DNA of 64,000 bases, from assembly GCA_020205615.1 (NCBI GenBank), contig CM035173.1:48846617-48910616 (forward strand), written 5' to 3'. Each line of letters begins with the position of its first letter. The first letter of the stretch is position 1. Origin of the DNA: Panax quinquefolius. Its lineage: Eukaryota; Streptophyta; Magnoliopsida; Apiales; Araliaceae. The notes under the pieces are model-generated. The model was not told the DNA's origin, did not search any database, and worked only from the letters and a program-made list of their open reading frames with translations. The position numbers and the translations under genes are program-made. Shown here one piece after another: positions 1-9,750 of this stretch.

Positions 1-1990
1 TTCTAATATGGAAATTAAAGAGAAGAAAGAAATATTAGCTACGTGATCCCCCAAGGGGTGGAATCCCCTTTTATCTGATATATGTCTCCTATTTATATAA
101 GCCCTAATTGAACCCTCCTCCAAATTACGCTTCAATTGAACTGTTTAGTGAAAAAGTCAGCTCTAGTCAACATCAGAAGTGGCGCAGCCGCTCTGGAAAT
201 GGCCTTGAGTCGGACGCGTCTGCGCTCAAGTAGCAGATGGCGTTTTTTTACTCTAGGGATTAGCGCGGCCGCGCAGGAAATGCCCTAGAAATCCGCGCAC
301 CCGCGCTGTTGATTTTCTGTTGTAGTGTCATCTGGTAAAATGGTCATAACTTTTCATCCAAAAGGAGTTACGGGGCCTGGCACCTATCAAATCGAAGATC
401 TCAACGAGTTCTACAACTTTCATTCTTTGATAATTGAGAAATAATGGACGGATGAAGGCTGAAATTATGTTGCAGGTGACTTCTATGCAAATGACCACCC
501 AAAACAGTGAAGTTCAACGTCCGTTAGTACAAAGGTCATAACTCTTGCATTCGAACTCCGATCGGAATGATTCAATATGTTCCAGAAAGCTTAGAAGTAG
601 CTCTACAACAAAATCCAAGTTCTAAGCGAAGAACATGAAATGAACATAAAAGCCCAAATGATACCCGGATTGATTTTTCTTGCGTTTTCATACCAATAGT
701 CGCTCACACAGCTCCCAAGCATATAATCTACAAAATGAACACAAAATACATGAAAAGTAACTAAGAAACATGAGTTTAAGCAACTAGTTCAAGTAACAGA
801 TACCGGATAAGTAGGTATAAAACCTATTTATCAAAAATTCTTGTCAACAACTTTTGTGTTTGAGGTTCTAAAAGGTGGAAAGATTGAATTGCAATCGTCT
901 TATATGTTTGAGATTCTTATGTTATAAGGCAGGGACTTTTTTCTCAAAATTGAGAAAATAAAAATGAATAGCTGCGATTACCTATGTTTCCAGGCTTTCT
1001 TAGCAACCGACATAGTATTAACCTAACTCCAACCCAAGTTTATTAAAAACTCCCAATTTGCAATACAAATTAGTTTCGTCATTACTCGGAGAAGCAAGGT
1101 TGAGATATAACACAAGAATTAACACCACTATTCCCCAGATTAACATATGAATTAGAAGAATCGGATAAATTAAATTGCAATATTAAGAAATTTCAATTAC
1201 TAAGTAACTTTTCCAACAAAAAGAAAAGTGATTACAGATAACCAATGAGAAGTATCAAACTGACTATAAAATAGGATAAGCAAGGACCATTAGACTAAAC
1301 ACTATTGAGATGTTAATATGTTAAACACATATATGAATTAACAAAACACAATGAAAGTGGAATAAATTCAAACACAAGGAATTTTAACAAAAGATATATA
1401 TGTATATATATATAAGGATAATATATATATTCTAGAAAAGTTGTTTCAACTTTTAATGCGAGCATGGTAAGGAAAACAATTAATAAAGCAAGCAATCAAG
1501 CAAATGAGCAGAATTATATATACTAAGTACTAACTTCTCATCCCCAATTTAAGCTGTCAAATGGCCTTTGCTTTGCACCGCTTTTTTGTTTTAATCGACA
1601 ACAACAATTTCAACAAATTAGTCCTTGTGTTTGAATTAAATGAAATACACAGTTGAATAAACACATGAAGGAAAGTGAAATAAGCAAAAAAAGGAAATGT
1701 CAATATATATATATATATAGAAGTGTTGAATAGAATTTAAAAATTTACCAAAATGAAGTATAGAACAACTGCAAAATCAACTGAGGGCGAAATGATGAGC
1801 TGAGCGGTGCACAGGTGGCCGTGAACTAGTGGCAGCCGGCGAACTGGTGGTAGCTGGCGAACTAGGCTTGGAACCGGCGATTAATTTGGGCGAAAATGAT
1901 GAACGAGATTCAATTGGACAAATCAATTGAGCTAGCTGAGAATCAATTGAGATATGTTAGCTTAGAATCAATTGGAAATGGCCAAAATGC
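1..1990. other. unassigned repetitive DNA left of a CACTA terminus
   Basis: No convincing gene is visible. The first ~350 bases are relatively GC-rich and the rest is AT-rich, with TA microsatellites near 1396-1433 and 1703-1718. Short open frames here have no recognisable domain. The stretch ends in a CACTA-type terminus at 2179, so all or part of it is probably the interior of a non-autonomous CACTA element whose left end lies outside the window. That assignment is inferred; no protein evidence supports it. Confidence 0.4.
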
Positions 1991-2027
1991 GAGGAAGGAG
2001 AAAATTAGAGGAATGAAAAATATACTA

Positions 2028-2179
2028 CCGTTGTCAGTCGAACCGAGGTTTAAAATATAAGACTCATTCTCGACGGCGTTCCCATCGTTAATGCCCCAGT
2101 CGATATTAAGTCATTCCCGACGGTGTTACCGTCGATAATAACATTAGTGTCGTCGCTAATGCCCCAGTTTTTTGTAGTG
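2028..2179. mobile_element. right terminus of a CACTA-type DNA transposon
   Basis: Read on the minus strand, the sequence starts CACTACAAAAAACTGGGG at 2179, the classic CACTA terminal inverted repeat. Just inside it are short subterminal motifs of the type CGACGG / CCGTCG at about 2075-2165, repeated in both orientations, as expected for transposase-binding subterminal arrays. The partner terminus is not in the window, so size and target duplication cannot be confirmed; the adjacent outside triplet is GTA. The motif resembles but is not the same as the TIRs of the two larger CACTA elements further right. Confidence 0.7.
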
Positions 2180-2280
2180 GTACCTATTTAAGTTATTTCA
2201 TTTAAATTTCTTAACACTTGGTAATTTATGTGCGTACCTATTTAAGTTATTTCATTTAAAATTCATAACATTTGGTAATA
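2180..2280. repeat. two ~50-bp direct repeats abutting the CACTA end
   Basis: The motif beginning TACCTATTTAAGTTATTTC occurs at 2181 and again at 2235, each followed by a similar TTAACA/ATAACA-TTGGTAAT tail. The first copy begins immediately after the CACTA terminus. Confidence 0.7.
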
Positions 2281-2729
2281 CAAGGTGTTAACAATAGTAA
2301 AAATATTACATGTTGTGTGATTTTGAATTAAAAATAATTGTACAAAAGTATTATAATTTTTTTGAAGAATTTAATTTGAAAAAAATAGACAAATTTGGGG
2401 AAATCGAGGCAGAGGGGGTATTAAGGGAAGTTACACATTGGCAAGGCGGGTTTGGGGAAGGGTTCCCAAACCATATATGTCCTCGTTGCCGGGTCTAATA
2501 TATTTTCATTAGCTCTATCATATAAAACCCACATCTTAATTAGTGTCACATGTAACACCATTATGTTATTTTGGATCCGGTTACGGTGAAATTGTCATAT
2601 AACTTTCATCGATAAGTTTTATAAATTAGTTATAGCAGAAGTTGCATTTTTAACTCGGGTGCCCTGTTTAATTATGGACATGTACAAACACAACATTTTC
2701 TTACCTAATGCATCAAAAAGATATAGAAC

Positions 2730-3505
2730 TGATAGACTCCACGGTACGCTTGCGTGAGGTTGTCGTCGCGCGGATCGTTTCTAACACAGTTGTTGGGTGA
2801 ATTGCTTGCAACACCTTAACCCCTCGTCTATACTTTAGACGGTAATCTTGGTTCAATTGCTCGCGTTCGAAATCTATGTTGAATGGACACCAACGACACC
2901 TTGACCCCTCGCTTATATTTTAGCGATAATCTAAAATGACAATCGGCGATTGATGCGGTAGAAAAAGCCGCACACACAACTATGAATTGTTGTATGATAA
3001 GTCAAATTGAATCTCAAAGAAATAACTAAGAAAATACTATTTTCTTAGGAATTCATCAAAGAACCAAAAATATAGAATAACCTCACAAGTTTATTGAATA
3101 ATAATAATGAATAATGTGTTTGATTACATCAAGTTAGACCTCTATTTATACTACTCAAAACAATTCAAATCCTAATAGGAATTTATAAAATATAACCCTA
3201 ATAGAAGTCAATTTGGAAAAGAATTATAATTAAAAAAAGAAGTCCTAATTACAATAGAATTATAAAAATCTAAAAATCCTTGCTGAATATGTAATTCGTG
3301 GGCTTAGTAAGAGCAGAATTGGGCATGTATTAAATTAACCTAAATTTGTGTCTCATCCCTCTCATTGGGTTTCTTTGTGTTAGCTTCAGCCCAAACATCT
3401 TGGATCTATCCATTGAGATCTTGTTTGAACCTCTTTGTTCTAGCCTTGCTTGATCCCCACGTCCCTTTAGTCTTGTATGAGTCCATGCATGCCATGTTCT
3501 CATCA
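2730..3505 (-). repeat. gypsy A 3' LTR
   Basis: 776 bp. Starts TGATAGACTCCACGG and ends CTCATCA on the plus strand (TG...CA). It matches 8564-9331 along its whole length with scattered substitutions, for example near 2758-2790, which shows that the insertion is not recent. Confidence 0.95.
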
Positions 3506-3520
3506 TTCCTCTCCTCTTGA
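3506..3520 (-). other. gypsy A polypurine tract
   Basis: On the minus strand the bases next to the 3' LTR read TCAAGAGGAGAGGAA, a purine run ending exactly at the LTR start. This is the expected plus-strand primer. Confidence 0.8.
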
Positions 3521-3564
3521 AAAGGATTTGTCCTCAAATTGATCGTCACCTACATCAAACGAAC

Positions 3565-4676
3565 TTAGATCAGTAACGTTAAATGTGGCACTAACATTAT
3601 ACTCACCTGGAAATCCAATTTATAGGCATTGTCATTGATACGCTCGAGAACTTGAAATGGACCATCTCCCCTCGGAAGCAATTCCGTACGTCTTTGAACA
3701 GGGAATCTTTCTTTCCGCATATGTAGCCACACCCAATCTCCAGGTTCAAAGATCACTTGATGTCGTCCCTTGTTCGCGTGCTTAATGTCTTATTAAAGAT
3801 CCTCCGATTCGATGTTTAGTCTGGCTTTTTCATGAATCTTCTTAACAAGATCAGCCTTTTTCTTTCGATCCATGTTAGTATATTCAGAAATAGGTAATGG
3901 TGAAAAATTCAACGGTGTCAAGGGATTAAAACCATATACAATTTCAAATGAAGAAAAATTAGTAGCAGAATGAACAGAATGGTTATATAAAAACTCAACA
4001 TGTGGTAAACATTCTTCCCATTACTTAATATTCTTTTTAATGATAGCCCGTAACAACGCTGACAAAGTCTTATTTACTACTTCAGTTTGACCATCAGTTT
4101 GTGGATGACATGTAGTTAAAAATAACAGTTTAATACCCAATTTACACCACAAAGTCTTCCAAAAGTAACTTAAGAATTTTGTATCTCTATCAGAAATAAT
4201 AGTTTTAGGCATACCATGCAAACGCACAATCTCCCTAAAGAACAAATCAGCAACATAAAGTCCATCATCAGTTTTATGACATGGAATAAAATTTGCCATT
4301 TTTTAAAATCTATCCATGACCACAAATATCGAATCATGACCATGCTTATACCTAGGTAAACCCAACACAAAGTCCATAGAAAAATCAATCCAAGGTTCAT
4401 TAGGAATAGGTAATGGTGTTACAATCCATGGGGTTGAACATAAGATTTAGCTTGGCAACAAGTAATACATCTATCACATATTCTTTCCACATCTCGTTTC
4501 ATATAAGGCCAATAAAAATGTTCTTTTAAAATAGCAAAAGTTTTATCAACACTAAAATGTCCCATTAAACCACCCCCGTGTGATTCCCTAACCAACAACT
4601 CACGCAAAGAACATGCAGGAATACATAATTTATTTTCACGAAACAAGAATCCATCAATTCTAAAGTATTTACCCAC
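3565..4676 (-). pseudogene. gypsy A integrase (broken)
   Basis: Three fragments in different frames make up an integrase, the enzyme that inserts the cDNA into the genome. 4676-4419 holds the HHCC zinc domain (RESHGGG...GHF, then [11 protein letters not shown]). 4299-4021 holds the catalytic core, with the second Asp in IISDRDTKF and the Glu in [12 protein letters not shown]. 3756-3565 is the C-terminal domain (PGDWVWLHMRKERFP, GPFQVLERINDNAYK), a chromovirus hallmark; its frame shifts right after the last Asp-Phe. The stops and frame changes make it non-functional. It abuts the polypurine tract and 3' LTR, as expected for the last pol domain. Confidence 0.85.
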
Positions 4677-4739
4677 GACATTCTTTTTATAAGTTTTAAA
4701 CTTTTCACCGAAATCAAGGTCATTATCATATAACTTTTA

Positions 4740-6364
4740 ATTCGTTCAAACCCAAGTAATTTTGTATCAAGAGTATTTACAAAAACATACCTTCGAGACA
4801 AAGCATCTGCAACGACATTCTCCTTACCTTTCTTATATCGAATAACATATGGAAATGTCTTGATAAATTCCATCCATCGTGCATGCCTTTTTTTCAACTT
4901 GTGTTGACCCTTCAAATATTTCAATGATTCATGATCGGTGTAGATCACAAACTCCTTAGGCCACAAGTAATGTTGCCATGTCTCCAAAGCTCTAACCAAA
5001 GCGTACATCTCTTTGTCATATGTAGGATAGCTCAAAGCTGCCCCACTCAATTTTTTACTGAAATACGCCACTGGTTTCCCTTCTTGCATCAACACAGCTC
5101 CAATCCCTAAACCTGAAGCATCACACTCAATCTCAAAAGTTTTAGCAAAGTTAGGCAAAATAAGTAAAGGATCATTTGTTAGTTTATTCTTTATCAAGTT
5201 AAATGCTTTTTCCTTTTCATCACCCCACTTAAAGCCCACACTTATCTTGATGACCTCGGTAGATAGTGCTGTAATCTCACTGAAATTCCGAACAAAACAT
5301 CGGTAAAAACTTGCGAGTCCATGAAAGCTTCGTACTTGACTCACATTGGTTGGACTCGGCCAATCCCGAATAGCACGTACTTTCTTCTCATCAACTTGGA
5401 CTCCCTATGAACTAACAACAAAGCCAAGAAAAACAATTCTATCTAAACAAAATGTGCATTTTTCCATGTTAGCAAACAACTTTTCTTTTCTAAGTACATC
5501 TAAAATAGATTTTAAATGCAATACATGATCTTCCAAGTTTTTGCTATAAATAAAGATATCATCAAAATAAACTACGACAAATTTTCCAATGAATGGACGC
5601 AAAACATGGTTTATTAATCTCATGAAAGTGCTGGGTGCATTAGTTAAACCAAAAGGTAATACCAACCACTCATAAAGACTATATTTAGTTTTAAATGATG
5701 TTTTCCATTCATCACACTCTTGCATTCTAATTTGATGATAACCACTTTTTAAATTAATTTTTGAAAATATGCAAGATCCATGTAATTCATCTAACATGTC
5801 ATCTAAACGAGGAATGGGATGTCGATATTTTATCGTAATGTTATTTACCGCTCGACAATCGATGCACATCCTCCATCTTACATCCTTTTTCGGCACTAGA
5901 ATCACCAGAACAGCACACAGACTCATATTTTCTCTCACGAATCCTTTCTCTATCAGCTCGTCAACTTGCCTTTGTAACCCCTTCGTCTCCTCGGGATTAC
6001 TCCGATAAGCCGGACGGTTTGGAATGGTCGCACCGGGAACAAAATCAATTTGATGCTCAATTCCCCGAATAGGTGGTAGTCCATGAGGAAGCTCTTCGGG
6101 AAATACATCTGTGAATAACTGTAAGAGAGATGAAACAAAACTAGGCAAAGATTCATTAGCGTTAGTATTCAAAAGCGCCTCTTTATACCGAAGTAAAATC
6201 ATAGGATGTTTAGAAATCGAAGCTCTTCTCACATCACTCTTTTTTGCTAGTATATTTGTTTTTCTCTCATATTTCTTTTTCTCTCTTTTTTTCTTCTTGG
6301 TTTTTCTTTTCCTCACTCTCTTTTCTTTGTACATAATCTTTCTGCAAATGAATTTGATCCTCAT
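4740..6364 (-). pseudogene. gypsy A reverse transcriptase and RNase H
   Basis: An almost continuous frame. The RT begins around VFPEELPHGLPP, continues through FSKINLKSGYHQIR and LPFGLTNAPSTF, and has the active site YFDDIFIYSKN. The RNase H part (5344 leftwards) has [24 protein letters not shown] and TDHESLKYL, ending at [11 protein letters not shown] single in-frame TAG at 5405-5407 separates RT from RNase H without changing frame, probably a CAG/CAA to TAG change. A frameshift near 4740 precedes the integrase. The N-terminus of the open frame is an unusual Lys/Arg-rich run (about residues 8-38) from a low-complexity CTTTTT tract. This would be the cDNA-synthesis module of the polyprotein. 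Confidence 0.9.
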
Positions 6365-6468
6365 GTACTTGTTGTGGTGACAAAGGACGCAAAGAGATTT
6401 TCTTCTTGTTGTAATTAAACAAAGGAATATACATTGGTAAACCCATCATGTTGAACCCTCCTATCAAA

Positions 6469-6980
6469 CTACCATGGTCTACCCAATAATATATGCCCCG
6501 CCTGCATAGGCACCACATCACACAATACCTCATCAACATACCGACCAATAGCAAATGGAACTAACACCTGTTTAGTTACGTTAATGTCTACATTATCATT
6601 GAGCCACTGCAAACGATACGGCTGTGGATGTTTGGTAGTAGATAACCCCAATTTCTCCACCATCGTAGTGCTTGCCACATTTGTACAGCTGCCTCCATCT
6701 ATGACTACACAACAAATTTTCCCATTCACAAGACATCGAGTATGGAATAGATTTTCTCGCTGTTCACTGCTCTCCTCCTTAACCTGCATACTAAGTGCTC
6801 TTCTTGTAACCAAAATTTCACCATGTATCGCATCCTCACCTATCTTTTCTAATGGTGGCATAGAATCAGTGTCGCTCTCTTCCCCCTCGGTTTCCACATC
6901 TCCATTATCAAGTAACAACATTTTCCTCTGATTTGGACATTGGCTAGAAATGTGTCCTTTGCCTTGACACTTAAAGCATA
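6469..6980 (-). pseudogene. gypsy A gag zinc knuckle and aspartic protease
   Basis: One frame carries a CCHC knuckle (CFKCQGKGHISSQC, about 6975-6935), a spacer rich in Glu/Asp, and then the retropepsin domain. The protease active site reads VVIDGGSCTNVAS, with Gly replacing the usual Asp-Ser/Thr-Gly middle residue; this variant is common in this group of plant gypsy elements. The domain ends with the conserved HILLGRPW. The knuckle would bind genomic RNA in the particle and the protease would mature the polyprotein. The frame is in register with the end of gag but is separated from it by a TAA near 7051. Confidence 0.85.
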
Positions 6981-7047
6981 CAATGTCTCGATTACGCCCA
7001 AAAGAAGGTTGTTCATTTTTACCTTGAGTATCTCGGCTAATCGATCC

Positions 7048-8006
7048 TTACTTAGGTTCCACCTTTGGTTTGAACGCAGCTGTCTTTTCCTCTCGCTTTG
7101 CCAAATTAAGTCTCCATGATGAACTAGCATTAGATTGTCCTCGTTGTCCTCCTCGCCTCTTGAGTTGTTTCTCTATCTTAGTAGCCATATATACCAGTTC
7201 TTCTAACTCCAAATAATGTTGTCGTTCAACCAAGTCTGCAATCTCCCAGTTCAATCACGCCGAGAACCTAGCCATTGTTGTTTTATTATCCTCAATCAGA
7301 TTAGTTCAATCCTTCATCATTTCCATCAACCTGTAATATTCATCCACACTTTGACTTCCTTGTTTAAGAGTTTGTAAACTACGATCTCTTGTTGATAGTA
7401 TGCTGGTACAAACCTCTTTTTCATGATAGCTTTCATCTCCACCTAAGTTGTAATTGGCCGCTCTTCACACCTTCTCTGATTAGCTGTCAACTGATCCCAC
7501 CATATCAATGCATATCCCAAAAACTCCGTAATGGCCAGTTTGACTTTCTTAAGGTTTGTATAATTGTGACGGTCAAAGATTCGCTCCATCTTGGTTACCC
7601 AATCTAAATAAGCCTCAGGATCACCCGTGCCTTGAAAAGCTGGAATCTTCATTTTTATGCTATACAAATTGCCATCTTCTCTGTCCCGACCTCCTCTTTC
7701 CCTAGCACCTTCATGTCTTTGATGTGAAAAATTAGATTCAAGATCTTCCGCTGCACTACTGTCCCCACCGTAAGGGTCTTCCTTTCTTGCGTCAGTTTGT
7801 TGTGCCCTCTTCTTGTTATGCATCCCATGAGTGTTTTGGGATAGCTCCGCTATAGACACTCTCATCTCTTCTAATTGTTCTTGCATTGTCTCCATAGTCT
7901 TTCTCAATCTTCGATCCCATTCTTTATGCATGGCTTCCATCTGGAATTTTAATTCAGCTGTTGAGGGTTGCTCCTCATAAGTTCCTTTATCCTTTGAGTT
8001 AGACAT
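7048..8006 (-). pseudogene. gypsy A gag capsid region (broken)
   Basis: The likely start is the Met at 8006 (MSNSKDKGTYEEQ), the first Met of the gag-like part; the frame is open further upstream. Residues ~20-60 form a Glu/Arg-rich coiled-coil-like segment. The capsid core is recognisable by IPAFQGTGDPEAYLDWV, KMERIFDRH and ALIWWDQL. A stop at 7443-7445 and two or more further stops between 7440 and 7255 interrupt it, and a last piece (7254-7048) has EIADLVERQHYLELEELV. Gag would form the cytoplasmic particle. Confidence 0.8.
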
Positions 8007-8550
8007 ATTTCCTGCAAAATAAGGTTTAGTAGAAAATAATTTCCTCACCACTCCCTTACGTGTTTTGCTCGACTCAATGGGTCACTCATGTATACACTCA
8101 ATAAATTGGCTTTAACCCTCGATTAATCTCACCACTAAGCCTTTTACCTCAATATTTTCTCTAATAGGTTCTTCTTGAATTCCCCTAGCAAAATTCTTGG
8201 TTTTACTAATCAATTCAAAGATTACTTATCATGAAACAAAATTATAGATGTTGTGACTATCAGAATACCACAAAATCACCGATCGATCGCCTTGTACTCC
8301 TCTTGTATGCCTCAGATTTATAAATTGTAGCTCCGTTTCAGAATTGATGACGATGGAATAGTGAACTCCTTGTTGGAATTTGATGATTTGATGGTGTGCT
8401 ACAAATTTGGTTAGCAAAATGAAAATAGAATCTGATTTTTTTTCTTTTTTATTTTTTTTCCTTTTTTTTGGACTTTTGCTTTATTTATTTTTTACAATAT
8501 ATATTTCGACATAAAACTAAAGATAAGTAACTCGCTAGAAAAAGGCTTAG

Positions 8551-8562
8551 CTTTGATACCAA
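8551..8562 (-). other. gypsy A primer binding site (tRNA-iMet type)
   Basis: Minus-strand sequence TGGTATCAAAGCTAAGCC starts 2 nt from the 5' LTR. TGGTATCA matches the complement of the 3' end of plant initiator-methionine tRNA, the usual primer for plant LTR elements. Confidence 0.85.
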
Positions 8563-8563
8563 A

Positions 8564-9331
8564 TGATAGACTCCACGGTACGCTTGCGTGAGGTGGTCGT
8601 CGCCCTGATCGTTTCTAGCACAGTTGTTGGGTGAATTGCTTGCAACACCTTAACCCCTCGTCTATACTTTAAACGGTAATCTTGGTACAATTGGTCGCGT
8701 TCGGAATCTGCGTTGAATGGACACCAACGACACCTTGACTCCTCGATTATATTAAAGCGGTAATCTCGATACAATCGACGATTGTTGCGGTAGAAGACGC
8801 CACACACAACTATGAATTATTTTATGATAAGTCAAATTGAATCTCAAAGAAATAACTAAGAAAATACTCTTTTCTTAGGAATTCTTCAAAGAACCAAAAG
8901 TAGAGAATAACCTCACAAGTTTATTGAATAATAATAATGAATAATGTGTTTGATTACATTAAGTTAGACATCTATTTATACTACTCAAAACAATTCAAAT
9001 CCTAATAGGAATTTATAAAATATAACCCTAATAGAAGTCAATTTGAAAAAGAATTCTAATTAAAAAAAAGAAGTCCTAATTACAATAGAATTATAAAAAT
9101 TTAAAAATCCTTGCTGAATATGTAATTCGTGGGCTTAGTAAGAAGAGAATTGGGCTTGTATTAAATTGACCCAAATTTGTATCTCATCCTTCTCTTTGGG
9201 TTTTTTGTGTTGGTTTATACAAACATCTTGGATCAATCCATTGAGATCTTGTTTGAACCTCTTTGTTCTAGCCTTACTTAATCCCCATGTCCCTTAAGTT
9301 GTTTGAGTCCATGCATGTCATGTCCTCATCA
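8564..9331 (-). repeat. gypsy A 5' LTR
   Basis: 768 bp, the partner of 2730-3505, followed on the right by the AGAAC duplication. Confidence 0.95.
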
Positions 9332-9336
9332 AGAAC

Positions 9337-9750
9337 TTACTGATAATAAGTTATGTGATAATTTCACCATAACATAATCCCGTTATTTTGACACTCATTA
9401 TAAGGCTTTGATTTATTTGGAAGTATATTCAATTTTACGTTTTATATCTATAAATTAGTGGAACATTTTTTTTGCCTTTCTGTTTAGAATTACTCATGGC
9501 GTGTTTGTTTAATGAAAAAGTTAAAATAAACAAGAAACCTCCCTTCAACTTAGTAACTCTCTGTGTTTTCCTCTTTTAAACTTCTTTTGTGGTGATTATT
9601 GATTAATGAATTAGAAGTTCTCCACTTTAATTTACCATTAATAAGAATAATTATTCTAAAATAATTATAATAAAAAATTGATAATGTTTTGAAAATACAT
9701 GCTCATCACACTCTCTCACTTTTGCTATTTTTCTTCTATGTTTACATTAG
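9337..9750. other. AT-rich gap, probable TNL intron
   Basis: No gene seen. The left ~80 bp belong to the inverted-repeat element described above. The right end is a pyrimidine-rich tract ending in TTTACATTAG, a good splice acceptor for the exon at 9751. Confidence 0.5.

Larger units (their letters stand above)
2730..9331 (-). mobile_element. Ty3/gypsy chromovirus-like LTR retrotransposon (gypsy A)
   Basis: A complete but decayed element bounded by near-identical LTRs (2730-3505 and 8564-9331) with a perfect 5-bp target duplication AGAAC at 2725-2729 and 9332-9336. It is transcribed leftwards. Just inside the right LTR is an initiator-Met tRNA primer site, and a purine-rich tract lies next to the left LTR. 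Internal order on the minus strand is gag, zinc knuckle, protease, RT, RNase H, integrase with H2C2 zinc finger and DDE core, the Ty3/gypsy order. The protease block (IDGGSCTNVAS, LLGRPW) and the C-terminal integrase block resemble CRM/Reina-type chromoviruses; the clade is from family knowledge only. All frames are broken by stops or frameshifts, so this copy is not autonomous. Confidence 0.95.
2540..9420. mobile_element. MITE-like inverted-repeat element split by gypsy A
   Basis: Sequence at about 2543-2605 (GTGTCA, ATTATGTTA, GGTGAAATT, ATATAACTT blocks) reappears inverted at about 9340-9405, on the other side of the gypsy A element. With gypsy A removed, the two arms would flank only ~200 bp, a MITE-like structure. 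No clean target duplication was found, so the superfamily is unknown and the ends are approximate. Confidence 0.4.

Noticed and set aside
2310..2498. 62-codon ORF next to the CACTA end
   Set aside because: Short, no domain, AT-rich context; likely chance.
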